Position numbers and translations under genes: made by a program
NCBI GenBank assembly: GCA_937860145.1
Contig: CALMBF010000078.1
Location: 1-64,000, forward strand
Length of the DNA stretch: 64,000 bases
Direction: 5' to 3'
From: an uncultured Geobacter sp.
GTDB taxonomy: Bacteria > Desulfobacterota > Desulfuromonadia > Geobacterales > DSM-12255
Notes under the pieces: model-generated
What the model was told of the DNA's origin: nothing
Databases searched by the model: none
The model's input: the letters and a program-made list of their open reading frames with translations, nothing else
In this document: in pieces, positions 53,449-62,919 of the stretch
Position numbering within the stretch: position 1 is the stretch's first letter
How the letters are laid out: every line of letters starts with the position of its first letter

Positions 53449-55680
53449 TTACGCTGGACCCGGTCCGGGGAAATACCCCGGCAACTGCTTCAACACTTCG
53501 ACAAAGCTGGCTCTTGAATGCCGCTCTCCCAGGAGAGCCTGCGCTTTTTCAACAAGGCCCGACAGTTTCCTGGAATCGTGAAGGATTTCCTTTACGCACC
53601 GTACATAGCCGTCAACATCGTCGAACCTGTCGACCAGAAAGCCTGTTTCATGATCGATGACGACCTCTCCGATGCCACAGACGTTCGGTGCGATAACGGG
53701 CAGCCCCGTCGCCATGGCCTCCAGGAGGATGTTCGGCAGACCGTCCCACTGGGCGGTGTAGAGGAAGACGTCGTAGGTTTCGACGGAGAGGGAATGGAGG
53801 CCGTCGAATTGCCCGTAGTAGGTTACATTGACGAGCTTCCTGAACAGGGGGGTAATCCTGTCCGCCTCCAGGAGTGGCGAGCCGTACACGTGGAAAGTAA
53901 CCGGCAGGTCACGGCACGCCCTGGCGATCTCCACCAGTAGGTCGGGGCGCTTCTGACGATCGAGACGGCTCGCCCAAAGGATATCAAGGTGTTTTTTCCT
54001 TTTCAAGCCGACAGGATATTTTCTCATGTCAGCGACGGGGGACGGCAGGTAGTGGACAAACAGTTTCGCCTTGTCAAAAGCATACCGTTCGTGGAGTTTG
54101 TCGGCAAAATAGCGGCAGTCGCACAAAATGCCGTTGAGGACGTCGATACACTGGGGGAGGTATTTTGAGGGGTATCCGGCGATCTTCCCCTCGGGCGTGA
54201 TGTCGTCACAGTAGGAGCTTGCATAGAGCCGGGACACGGTTTGCAGCGCGACTCCGTATTTGCAGATCACCCGGTAGCCGAGATCGGAATTTATATTGTG
54301 CACGACACTCGGCGCCATCTGCAGAAGCAGCCTGGTGAGGAGCTTTTCCTGTTCGTCGTTTGTCAGGTCGTGGCAGAGTCTGCCGAATTCAATAAACCTG
54401 ACCCGGGTGGGGATTCTATGACTCCAGGGAGAATCGGTATTGTTGGTTGCAATGACCGTGATGCCACGCACCCGGGGGTTTGCTGCCAAGGCCTCGATAT
54501 AGGTGAGTGCGGCGAGGTCCGCACCTCCCCGTTTCAACCATGGCAGCACAATAAGGTGGCTCGTCTCATCGGCGAACAGCCGGCACAGTTCAAGATAATG
54601 TCCACCGATGCGCGGCGCGGAAACGGCATAATGGGCGATCCTCGAAACCAGGCGCCGTTCCGGGAAGAGCTGGGGTTCGATGGTGTTGATGGCGCTCCAT
54701 TCGTTCAACAGCCACGGGGGGACAGGCTCGGTGGGGGAAAGGATGCTTTTCACACTCTCCACGAGCCCCCTGGAGAGCGGTTCGCAATGGTGATTGAGCC
54801 TGGAAATTACTTTCAGGGCAAGATCGACAGGCTTTTTCAGTTTCCTGCGATGGCGGTATAACCGGCCCATGACTTTCGCTTTCACGGAGAGCCGGATCGC
54901 CGGTTCCTCGCGATGACGGTTCAACTCCTGTCGCGACTGGATGAACGAAGCGAACGTAATCGGATCGAACAGCTTGGAAGGACCTAACACCCTGTTATCG
55001 CGGTTGCTTTCCAGAAGTTGCGACCCCTGGCTCTTGCGGCGGATGAAATATGAGGTTTCGGGAACGACACCGTGTTCAATACCATTGACAAGGGTCTCGC
55101 AGTTGAAATGCCAATCTTCATAGCCAAAACCATGGCCATGGGTGGTAACGTAAAAGGGGTTGTCGAGAAAGACCTCTCTCCTGGCCATGCAGACGGTGTC
55201 CCAGCAGTTGGTCTCCAGAAGAGTCAGGGGACTGAACTGGGGGTCCAGGGAAGATATCTGCCGCCAGATCCTGTTTTCCATTTCGAATATCACGTAGTAT
55301 TCGGGGTGGACAACAACTGGCGTAGCGGTCTTTTCGAGGCAGCGATACGCCTTGTACAACCAGAATTCGCTGAACAGGTTGTCCGCATCGAGAAAGGCGA
55401 CGTACCTCCCTGCCGACACCTTCACCCCGTGGTTTCGTGACAGACCGGGATCACCGAAGGCAACGGTTTCGAGCCTGAACTCTCCCCGGCCAGTGGTAGC
55501 GAAATACTCCGCCGTGGCTGTATCGGGCTTATCGAGCACAACGACTATCTCGGTTGTCAGGCCCCTCGTTGTTGCATACTCAACCGCGACGAAGAGGCTT
55601 CGCATGGAGCGGTGCGCGAGCAGCCCCTCATGATGGGCGGTAACGACAACCGAGATGTCAACGGCGTTGGTTTTCAACAA
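53449..55680 (-). CDS. Two-domain glycosyltransferase (GT2-GT4 fusion)
   Basis: 743 residues. The N-terminal GT2 domain (about 8-250) shows ISVVVTAHHEG, EIVVVLDKPD and the metal-binding FLDADNLFSEFW. The C-terminal GT4 (about 360-740) shows LPWLKRGGADLAALTYIEAL, LWASRLDRQKRPDLLVEIA and NILLEAMATGLPVIAPNVCGIGE. The middle link (about 255-350) has no motif. The start is TTG (55680 or the next TTG at 55677) after GAGGAG. It likely adds two sugars of the repeat unit in sequence; specificity is unknown. Confidence 0.88.
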   Translation of the reverse strand: MLKTNAVDISVVVTAHHEGLLAHRSMRSLFVAVEYATTRGLTTEIVVVLDKPDTATAEYFATTGRGEFRLETVAFGDPGLSRNHGVKVSAGRYVAFLDADNLFSEFWLYKAYRCLEKTATPVVVHPEYYVIFEMENRIWRQISSLDPQFSPLTLLETNCWDTVCMARREVFLDNPFYVTTHGHGFGYEDWHFNCETLVNGIEHGVVPETSYFIRRKSQGSQLLESNRDNRVLGPSKLFDPITFASFIQSRQELNRHREEPAIRLSVKAKVMGRLYRHRRKLKKPVDLALKVISRLNHHCEPLSRGLVESVKSILSPTEPVPPWLLNEWSAINTIEPQLFPERRLVSRIAHYAVSAPRIGGHYLELCRLFADETSHLIVLPWLKRGGADLAALTYIEALAANPRVRGITVIATNNTDSPWSHRIPTRVRFIEFGRLCHDLTNDEQEKLLTRLLLQMAPSVVHNINSDLGYRVICKYGVALQTVSRLYASSYCDDITPEGKIAGYPSKYLPQCIDVLNGILCDCRYFADKLHERYAFDKAKLFVHYLPSPVADMRKYPVGLKRKKHLDILWASRLDRQKRPDLLVEIARACRDLPVTFHVYGSPLLEADRITPLFRKLVNVTYYGQFDGLHSLSVETYDVFLYTAQWDGLPNILLEAMATGLPVIAPNVCGIGEVVIDHETGFLVDRFDDVDGYVRCVKEILHDSRKLSGLVEKAQALLGERHSRASFVEVLKQLPGYFPGPGPA

Positions 55681-55711
55681 CTTCTCCTCGCTTCAAATGA
55701 TAGACAACGCT

Positions 55712-56602
55712 TCATTGTAACAGGCCGGCCATCTTTGCCCGAAGAAAGCGGAGCGGTGCGGTAATCCTCCAGCTTGCGGACTGTTCCATATGCGCCAGGC
55801 GCAGGGTGTAAGCACGCTCCTTTTCATCAAGGTAGTCGGCATAACGTTTGAGATCGGCTGAAACTGTCTTGTTCCCCCCATGACTCGCGATGACCAGCGC
55901 AGCTTCCATGACTGAAAGGTAATTCGAGGCGGTTGTCTTGGCCCGAGGATGCTTTAGGCTGGTGGAGAGGTTGCGGTCGATCGTCAGGAAGGGAAAACGT
56001 TTCGCTATCTTCAGCCACAGGTCCAGATCCATTGCGTATTGCAACTCTTCATCAAGTGGACCACACTGTATCCATGCATCCTTTGAAAAAAAACAGGATG
56101 GCTGCCAGAAGTAAGAGTGCAGCCAACCATAGAGGGATTCACGGGTTATGGCGTCGGGCTTGACGTAACGGACCAGGTTCCCCTCTTCGTCCACCATGTC
56201 ACCGGCCCCGACTATGACGGATGCTGAGGGGTTCAACCGGGCAGCTTCGGCAACTGCCTGCAGTGCCCCGCTGGAATACCAGTCATCCGAGTTCAACCAG
56301 CCGAAGAGCTCTCCCGAGGCATGCCCGAACCCCTTGTTGATGGCATGGCTCTGCCCCCTGTCCTCCTCGCTTACCCAGTAGGCAAGGTGTTTTTCATATT
56401 TCTTGATGATTTCGACGCTCTGGTCGCTGCTTTGTCCGTCGATGATGATGTATTCGAGGTTCGGATACCCTTGGTCCAGGACGGAAAGGATGGTCCTTTC
56501 CAGGAACTCCCCCTGGTTGTAGCTGGGTGTCACTATGGATATCTTGGGATAGTTACGATCGTGCACAAAGGTGACCTTGCCTGGACGTGGGATTCTGCTC
56601 AA
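55712..56602 (-). CDS. Glycosyltransferase family 2
   Basis: About 296 residues. GT-A motifs KISIVTPSYNQGEFLERTILSVL, YIIIDGQSSDQSVEIIKKYE, and WLNSDDWYSSGAL with the DxD-like SDD; HSYFWQPSCFFSKDAW and MDLDLWLKIA complete the acceptor region. The start is uncertain: TTG 56602 overlaps the sugar transferase stop (TTGA) and is taken here; a longer start (56650) or GTG 56566 is possible. It sits between the fusion glycosyltransferase and the phosphoglycosyl transferase. Confidence 0.87.
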   Translation of the reverse strand: MSRIPRPGKVTFVHDRNYPKISIVTPSYNQGEFLERTILSVLDQGYPNLEYIIIDGQSSDQSVEIIKKYEKHLAYWVSEEDRGQSHAINKGFGHASGELFGWLNSDDWYSSGALQAVAEAARLNPSASVIVGAGDMVDEEGNLVRYVKPDAITRESLYGWLHSYFWQPSCFFSKDAWIQCGPLDEELQYAMDLDLWLKIAKRFPFLTIDRNLSTSLKHPRAKTTASNYLSVMEAALVIASHGGNKTVSADLKRYADYLDEKERAYTLRLAHMEQSASWRITAPLRFLRAKMAGLLQ

Positions 56603-57195
56603 CCGACGAGCGCTTTCAGCGTTTTCAGGATCAGCATGAGATCGAGCCACAAGGAACGATCGAGGACATACCGGCTACAGTGACCGAGCTTGACCGGCAT
56701 GACCTCCTCGATATACGCCTTTTCCGGATCGACCGCCCGAGCGAGAACGGCATTCTCATCCCGGTATTCGATCGATGCATAATCGGTGATCCCGGGGGGG
56801 ACGGACAGGACAAGCTCGCGGACGTCGGGTGGATACAGGGCTACATAGCGCGGGACTTCCGGACGGGGGCCGACAAGACTCATCTCCCCTGAGATGACAT
56901 TGAAGAGCTGCGGCAGTTCATCGAGCTTGTACATGCGCAAAAAACGACCGGACCTGGTGATGCGGGGATCGTCGCCGACCGTTATCTGCCTCCCTTGAGA
57001 TTCGGCATCCAGACACATTGTCCGGAACTTGAATATATGGAAATTTTTCCCGAAACGCCCTACCCTCTCCTGCCTGAAGAATACCGTGCCGGGACTGTCG
57101 ATCCTTATCCAGATCGCGATGGCAAGCAGGAGCGGGGCAAGCAGCAGCACCCCGAGCAGGGAAAAAAAGAGATCGAAGATACGTTTGGCGATCAT
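56599..57195 (-). CDS. Monotopic phosphoglycosyl transferase (PglC/WcaJ-type small sugar transferase)
   Basis: 198-residue initiating enzyme that transfers phospho-sugar from a UDP-sugar to undecaprenyl phosphate. A reentrant hydrophobic helix (about 6-30, [19 protein letters not shown]), then [23 protein letters not shown], the catalytic pair Asp92-Glu93 in YKLDELPQ, and [14 protein letters not shown]. Length and motifs match PglC-like short forms without the extra N-terminal membrane domain of WbaP. The ATG overlaps the aminotransferase stop by 4 bp. Confidence 0.93.
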   Translation of the reverse strand: MIAKRIFDLFFSLLGVLLLAPLLLAIAIWIRIDSPGTVFFRQERVGRFGKNFHIFKFRTMCLDAESQGRQITVGDDPRITRSGRFLRMYKLDELPQLFNVISGEMSLVGPRPEVPRYVALYPPDVRELVLSVPPGITDYASIEYRDENAVLARAVDPEKAYIEEVMPVKLGHCSRYVLDRSLWLDLMLILKTLKALVG

Positions 57196-58343
57196 GACAG
57201 GATCTGCCGTACCGCCGCGATGACCCGGTCGAGGTCCTCGTCTCTCATCCTGGTGAACAACGGGAGGCTCACGGCACGCTCGTAGCTCTTCTGCGCAGCG
57301 GGAAACTCTTCGGGGCTCAGACTGTACCTGTCACGCCAGTACGGGTGGAGATGCAGCGGGATGAAGTGGACACTGCAGCCGATCCCCTTTTCAGCCATCT
57401 GTTCTATGAAACGCTCGCGGGTAACAGGTGAGTCGTCAGACAGACGGACCACGTAGAGGTGCCAGGCGTGGATGTCGCCAGCGGGAGCATGGGGTGGCAG
57501 AATCAGGGGGAGACCGGCAAACGCCGCGTCGTAGCGTGCTGCCATGGCTGCCCGTCTCTCCTGGAAAGCCCACGCCTTCTTCAGCTGGTGGATCCCCAGC
57601 GAAGCAGCCACATCGGTCATGTTGTATTTGCAGCCGGGAGCGACGACTTCGTAGTGCCAGGAAGGTTTGTTCGACGTGTAACGGTCGAAGGCATCGCGAC
57701 TGATGCCGTGAAGTCGCATGACCCGACAGCGCCGTGCCAGCTCCGGATTGCGGGTAACGACCATTCCCCCTTCACCGGTGGTGATGGTTTTGGTCGCATA
57801 AAAACTGTAGACCGTGGCATCGCTCGCCAGAGAGCCGATCAGCCTGCCGTTGCAGGTCGTCGGTAACGCATGGGCGGCATCCTCGACAACCTTGAGGCCA
57901 TGTTTCCGGGCAATGGCCAGCACGGCATCCATATCGCACGACAACCCGGCGAAATGTACGGGGATGATCGCCTTCGTTCTCGGCGTAAGTGACGACTCGA
58001 TCCGTGCCGGGTCGATGTTGAATGTCGACGGGTCGATATCGACCAGAACCGGGTCTGCACCAAGGTAGCGGACCACCTCGGCAGTGGCGGTGAAGGTATA
58101 GGTCGTGGTTATGACCTCGTCACCCGGGCCGATGCCGGCCGCCTCCAGGGCCAGATGCAGACCGGAGGTTGCGGAGTTGACCGCAATCGCTTCGATACCG
58201 TCTCCGACAAATCCAGCGAAATCATCCTCGAATCGCCTGGTTTTCGGGCCGGTAGTCAGCCAGCCGGAACGGAGCGAGTCGAGAACCTCGTTGATTTCAT
58301 CGTCACCGATATCAGGTAGAGCAAAGGGCAAAAATTCAGACAT
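57192..58343 (-). CDS. DegT/DnrJ/EryC1 sugar aminotransferase
   Basis: PLP-dependent nucleotide-sugar aminotransferase of 383 residues that aminates a 4-keto sugar, likely the product of the dehydratase at 51.5-53.4 kb. Motifs: [51 protein letters not shown] and PLP Lys185 in [15 protein letters not shown]. It resembles PglE-type enzymes. Its stop overlaps the phosphoglycosyl transferase start and its start overlaps the methyltransferase end by 8 bp. Confidence 0.93.
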   Translation of the reverse strand: MSEFLPFALPDIGDDEINEVLDSLRSGWLTTGPKTRRFEDDFAGFVGDGIEAIAVNSATSGLHLALEAAGIGPGDEVITTTYTFTATAEVVRYLGADPVLVDIDPSTFNIDPARIESSLTPRTKAIIPVHFAGLSCDMDAVLAIARKHGLKVVEDAAHALPTTCNGRLIGSLASDATVYSFYATKTITTGEGGMVVTRNPELARRCRVMRLHGISRDAFDRYTSNKPSWHYEVVAPGCKYNMTDVAASLGIHQLKKAWAFQERRAAMAARYDAAFAGLPLILPPHAPAGDIHAWHLYVVRLSDDSPVTRERFIEQMAEKGIGCSVHFIPLHLHPYWRDRYSLSPEEFPAAQKSYERAVSLPLFTRMRDEDLDRVIAAVRQILS

Positions 58344-59064
58344 GGGAGCTACTTTCAGTCGTTTTTTTTATCCAGCACAGCACATGGGTACGGAGAAACG
58401 GAACCGTGTTGAACAGCGTGTACAATTTCGGATGCAGGCGCGTCACCCGCCTGCTGATGGGTGGAGCTAGGGTCAGGCGCCAGCAGACGATTTCGCCCTC
58501 CGGGAACAGGGATCGTACCCTACCGACCGGGACGCCTCTAACGTCGGGATTGGCCGGGTTGTTGTAGATGAAATCGTACCAGAGAACGCCTCCTCCGGGT
58601 TTTACCAGTGACCACATCCTTGCCGCCAGTTTCATCTGGAACTCGTCATCGAGGATGGAGGTAAACACGGTCGATTGGTATACAACGTCAAAGGAGTGAT
58701 CCGGCAGTTCAAGGGTCGACGCATCTCCGAGCAGCACGCTGGTAGCCGTGGGGAGCATGTGACGTGCCTCCTGATAGCGTTCGGGAAGCAATTCGTTGCC
58801 GACCAGGTTCTCCGGCAAGAATCCCAGGCGGATAAACTGGAGGAGATTTCCTCCGGCCCCGCAACCGATCTCCAGGATTCTCCTGGTATGAACCGGAGCC
58901 AGCCCTGACCGTGCGATCCACCGTATCAGGCACCGTTCCTTTTCCTGCTGCCCCATGTACACGGCAGGGGACAACGGGTCATAGCACGCTGACTGGGGCA
59001 GAGATGCCCGTCTGTCATAGCGCTCCCTTACCAGATCAGTCTCTTCCCGGGTATCACTCGGCAC
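58336..59064 (-). CDS. Class I SAM-dependent methyltransferase
   Basis: About 242 residues. The Rossmann-fold motif [15 protein letters not shown] binds SAM, then [52 protein letters not shown]. The start is GTG 59062-59064, six bases after AGGAGGGAG; a GTG five codons upstream is also in frame. In a polysaccharide locus it probably methylates a sugar or the chain end, but this is inferred from location. Confidence 0.87.
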   Translation of the reverse strand: MPSDTREETDLVRERYDRRASLPQSACYDPLSPAVYMGQQEKERCLIRWIARSGLAPVHTRRILEIGCGAGGNLLQFIRLGFLPENLVGNELLPERYQEARHMLPTATSVLLGDASTLELPDHSFDVVYQSTVFTSILDDEFQMKLAARMWSLVKPGGGVLWYDFIYNNPANPDVRGVPVGRVRSLFPEGEIVCWRLTLAPPISRRVTRLHPKLYTLFNTVPFLRTHVLCWIKKTTESSSHV

Positions 59065-59086
59065 AGTCTCCCTCCTCACCCGTCAG

Positions 59087-60319
59087 TCATCCGGCCATTA
59101 TGTCGAGAAACGAGTTGGCAAGCACGGAATAGGTGTGTTTCCGCATCACATACTCCCTGCCGCGAAGCCCCATGGCGTGCCTCTCATCGGCATTCAAGGC
59201 GAGCAGACGGCGAATGCCCCGTACGATTGCGTCAGGGTCCTCCGGCGCTACCGTCATCCCGCACCCGGCTTCGCCCACGGGATCATTGCCCGCCTCTACG
59301 GAATGTAATACCGGCCGCCCCGCCATCATGTAATCCATCAGCTTGTTCGGTGCGATACCAAAACGATACAACGGCTGCCTGTGCCAACCGATATAGGCGA
59401 CATCAAAAAACTGCAGCAGAGAAGGAATCTGCTCTTTCTTGACCGGGTCAAAGAAACAGACGTTGCGGATCTTTTCCGCTTCTGCCCGCTGTTGTAACGA
59501 AGCCTTTTCAGGACCACCACCCACCAGGACGAAGACGACGTTTTCATCTGTCATCAATCGGGCAGACTCTAACAAGACATCAAGCGCATTGGCGACGCCG
59601 TGCGTACCGGCGTAACCTATTATTGACACCCCATTCACCTTGAAGCGCAGAAGAACCTCCGCTACGTCATCCGGCAAGGGGGGAGGAGCGCCCTGCCATT
59701 CGGCGAGATCGATCCCATTGGGTATTATCTGCAACTTGCGTGGTTCCATGCCCCGCGACTCCATATACTCACGAACCTTGGGGAGCATGGACACCACGAT
59801 GTCCGCGTGACGATACGCATAATCCTCGGCAGCCTGCACCAGCATAATGAAAGGGTGCCGCCTGGACATGCCTCCCAGCTCCATGGGGGAAAGCGGCCAC
59901 AGGTCATGGACCTCGAACAGCAGTTTCGCATTGGCCATCCGGGCAATCCGGTGTGCCGGCCAGATATCCATGGGATACGTGCTTGAAGCGATCACCACAT
60001 CGGGATTGAACTCTTCGGCAAACCGCCTCCCCTCGCGGTACAGCCGGCTGACAAAAGAGGCCATGTTCCGGACCCGGCCGATACCGTTGCCGGAATACGG
60101 CGGGGTAGTGAACCAGGTATAGTGGATACCGTCGATGGTCTCGTCGAGCCTCTCCCCCCCGGCCAGGTCGGGTTGGTTGGCACGTACGTGGGATATGGCA
60201 GAAGCAACGATAGTGACCTGATGCCCCGACTGTACCCACTTCCGTGACAGGTAGTAGGGACGAAACTCCATGCCATGGCGTGGAGAACCGGCATAGTGAT
60301 TAATCAGCAGTATTCTCAT
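59087..60319 (-). CDS. Glycosyltransferase family 4 (WbuB-like)
   Basis: 410 residues, GT-B fold. ILLINHYAGSPRHGMEFRPYYLSRKWVQSGHQVTIVAS is characteristic of the WbuB/WbpH-like GT4 branch; FEVHDLWPLSPMELGG, IIPNGIDLAEW, FVLVGGGPEKASLQQRAE and the EAG-type APNKLMDYMMAGRPVLHSVEAGNDP follow. Expected to transfer an amino-deoxyhexose to the lipid-linked sugar, although specificity cannot be read from sequence. Just 22 bp upstream of the methyltransferase start. Confidence 0.92.
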   Translation of the reverse strand: MRILLINHYAGSPRHGMEFRPYYLSRKWVQSGHQVTIVASAISHVRANQPDLAGGERLDETIDGIHYTWFTTPPYSGNGIGRVRNMASFVSRLYREGRRFAEEFNPDVVIASSTYPMDIWPAHRIARMANAKLLFEVHDLWPLSPMELGGMSRRHPFIMLVQAAEDYAYRHADIVVSMLPKVREYMESRGMEPRKLQIIPNGIDLAEWQGAPPPLPDDVAEVLLRFKVNGVSIIGYAGTHGVANALDVLLESARLMTDENVVFVLVGGGPEKASLQQRAEAEKIRNVCFFDPVKKEQIPSLLQFFDVAYIGWHRQPLYRFGIAPNKLMDYMMAGRPVLHSVEAGNDPVGEAGCGMTVAPEDPDAIVRGIRRLLALNADERHAMGLRGREYVMRKHTYSVLANSFLDIMAG

Positions 60320-60327
60320 GTCTCAAG

Positions 60328-61548
60328 CTACGTTCGGTTGGTTAATGCTGCATTGCACATTTTGAACCTGCCTAGCAATTCAGAAACGACCATTTTCACA
60401 GAAAAGCCGGTTTCAACACGTTCTCTCCCCGCTTTTGCAATCCTGTCTCGATGCACATCATCAAGAACGAGTTTTTCAATTGCTGCAGCCAGTGCTGCAG
60501 GATTCTCAGCCGGGACCAAAACACCTCCACCCTCAAGAAGTTCGGAGATACCCCCTGTATACGTCGAAACGACGGGAACACTAAAACACATGGCCTCCAT
60601 AAGCGCAACAGGTATACCTTCGTGAAGACCATTGCCCATGTCGATACTGGGGAGCACAACAACACTGACAGAGCCTTGTTGATAGAGCGACAACACATCT
60701 GAATGAGGCAGTTGGCCGAGGAATCGACACACGTCAGTCAATTCGAGGTCGTTCACCTGCTTTTCCAAAGCATCGCGCAAAATACCAGTTCCTGCAATCC
60801 ACAGTTCAAAATCGAGACCTCGGCTTTGCAGTATGGAGCACGCTTCAATCAGATATTTATGCCCCTTTACGGGTATCAGGTTTGCCGGACAGAAGATGAT
60901 CTGCTTCCCGGTAGGTCGGGATCGGCAACCGACCTCATCCGGTAGTGTAACGCCCATATGTAACACAAAGGATTTATCCGGCAGGACCCTGACACCCTGT
61001 TGTTGTGCCAACCGGATAGCGCTGTTCGAGATGAAGCGGGAAAATGAAGAATGCGCAAGTTTGACTTGAAGAAGATTGTTGTCGACGATATCCCATCTGT
61101 GAGCGGTAAAACTCCACGGGATTGCAGTCTGCTCACTCGCGATTAACGCCATGGTGGCGGTCGTTGAAGCCCAATGGGCATGTATATGCTCTACTCCCAA
61201 CATGCGGACATTGACAGCTAGCCACAAACCTTTCAAAAACACAGCGATGTTTTTGAAAAACACATGGGTGTTTCTGCTTTTCAACAACAGTTTAAAGGAC
61301 TTCAGCGTCCTGACGGGATGATGTAACGATTCAAGTAATGCTGCAGACAATACGTTAAGACTGAAAAGTCTCTCGTGTAAAACATATCGTGAAAGATCAG
61401 CAAGTGGATCAACTGATAAAGGACCACGCGGATGCATCGGTATGATAATTAATTCATTTCCTCGTGAATATATCTCCGTCATTTCAGGAAACAGGAAAGA
61501 TTCGCCATTGCCGTACGGGAATGTTGAAGTAATATAAGCGATTTTCAA
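60328..61548 (-). CDS. Glycosyltransferase family 4
   Basis: 406 residues. IAYITSTFPYGNGESFLFPEM, HIHAHWASTTATMALIASEQTAIPWSFTAHRWDI, ICPANLIPVKGHKYLIEAC-type donor motif and GIPVALMEAMCFSVPVVSTYTGGISELLEGGGVLVP with the EX7E-like core. The start is TTG 61546-61548 (giving LKIAYITSTFP). Codons are clearly more A/T-rich than in the genes below 60 kb. It ends 8 bp before the next GT4. Confidence 0.9.
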   Translation of the reverse strand: MKIAYITSTFPYGNGESFLFPEMTEIYSRGNELIIIPMHPRGPLSVDPLADLSRYVLHERLFSLNVLSAALLESLHHPVRTLKSFKLLLKSRNTHVFFKNIAVFLKGLWLAVNVRMLGVEHIHAHWASTTATMALIASEQTAIPWSFTAHRWDIVDNNLLQVKLAHSSFSRFISNSAIRLAQQQGVRVLPDKSFVLHMGVTLPDEVGCRSRPTGKQIIFCPANLIPVKGHKYLIEACSILQSRGLDFELWIAGTGILRDALEKQVNDLELTDVCRFLGQLPHSDVLSLYQQGSVSVVVLPSIDMGNGLHEGIPVALMEAMCFSVPVVSTYTGGISELLEGGGVLVPAENPAALAAAIEKLVLDDVHRDRIAKAGRERVETGFSVKMVVSELLGRFKMCNAALTNRT

Positions 61549-61625
61549 CGGTACTTACTCCACAAAAGTCGAGCTGCTATCGTTATGGACGACGTATGAA
61601 CCAATAAAAGCAATCTGCGATACGT

Positions 61626-62906
61626 TCAGCTAGAATGCACAACAGTTTTATGACTATTGACCTTTAAGACTGTGTATATGACATATAAAAACGCCAGGTT
61701 GAACAGAATTGGTACAAGTTCGAGTAAAATTGCGTTCTTGAACAAACCGATTACAGACACCCCTCTTGAGAAGTGGAATATGTTGAAGAAGAAGGTGGCG
61801 AAAAGGAATGTACCGAGGAATTTGTATGACACGATGATGCGTTGTATGATTTTGAAGAAACATCCACTTATAAGCCCGTACAACAGCAGGCCTGAATATC
61901 CACCCCACCAATATCCGAAAGCAGCATTGTTGAAACCATAACCATGCCCTGAAATGAACAGATCATTGTACAAGATATTCATATAACTTTCTGCAGCAGG
62001 TAACGGTCGGTCAGCCCAGATAAACTTGGGGACAAAAATACATAGTTCCTTAGACAGTAATAATATATCTGTTGGCAGTTCCTCAATAACACTGACAATA
62101 GAATGTGCTGGCCAATAAAACTCACCTATACCGAGAATATTGTAATTTTCAAACTTGAAATTCTGGATGAATTTCCAGAATAACACGATATTTTCGTACG
62201 CCGTGGCACCGCTTCGTGAGTGACCGACAGTAATGATCACCATGGCAAAAGAGATTATGGAAATAACTAAATATTTGATATCAATCTTGATGCGATGAAA
62301 TGTGTACAAGGCATAATATATGGTAAACAGCATGATAATTATGGCACTTCTGCTGCCACTGATTGTAGAAATGAGTGATGTGAGTACAACGAGTGGTAAA
62401 AACGCGAATAATCGTGCCCTGACAACAGCAATAACGAGCAGGTATGGAGAGGCAGACAGAAGCAATAGCGAAGGCAGCGTAGCAAGGATCTGTTCACTAC
62501 CACTGGTGACAAGCCTGTATTCAACCGACTCACCATAAGACATCCAGGTCCTTAAAAACAAGGACGATATATACATGAGGAAATAAAAGAAAATAAGTTT
62601 CCTGTCTTTAGTCAGTACATCGATAATATGTTCTAATTTACTGAAGACACGGATCTCTGAAAGGGATTGAAATAAGTTAGATCTGATGATTATCAGTACG
62701 ATCATGAAATATATGAAGGATATCAGAGTATAAACAAAGTAAGTGGGGTAACTTTTTGCGTTCAGATCAATGGCATTTACCAGTAGATAAACATAATTTA
62801 CGAATATGAATATAACCGAAAATTGGTATTGCGCATGCACGCGACTTTTATTATTACATGCAATAAGCAACAATAGTATAAAGCTCAAAATAAATAAAAA
62901 AGGCAT
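61626..62906 (-). CDS. Wzy-like oligosaccharide repeat-unit polymerase
   Basis: 426-residue integral membrane protein with about 10-12 hydrophobic segments spread along its length. Loops contain HSRSGATAYENIVLFWKFIQ, VPKFIWADRPLPAAESYMN and GYGFNNAAFGYWWGGYSGL, the large periplasmic-loop style of Wzy and O-antigen polymerases. The gene is strongly A+T-rich, as is usual for wzy. Its place among glycosyltransferases supports polymerisation of lipid-linked repeat units. Confidence 0.82.
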   Translation of the reverse strand: MPFLFILSFILLLLIACNNKSRVHAQYQFSVIFIFVNYVYLLVNAIDLNAKSYPTYFVYTLISFIYFMIVLIIIRSNLFQSLSEIRVFSKLEHIIDVLTKDRKLIFFYFLMYISSLFLRTWMSYGESVEYRLVTSGSEQILATLPSLLLLSASPYLLVIAVVRARLFAFLPLVVLTSLISTISGSRSAIIIMLFTIYYALYTFHRIKIDIKYLVISIISFAMVIITVGHSRSGATAYENIVLFWKFIQNFKFENYNILGIGEFYWPAHSIVSVIEELPTDILLLSKELCIFVPKFIWADRPLPAAESYMNILYNDLFISGHGYGFNNAAFGYWWGGYSGLLLYGLISGCFFKIIQRIIVSYKFLGTFLFATFFFNIFHFSRGVSVIGLFKNAILLELVPILFNLAFLYVIYTVLKVNSHKTVVHSS

Positions 62907-62919
62907 GGTCTCTACCGGT

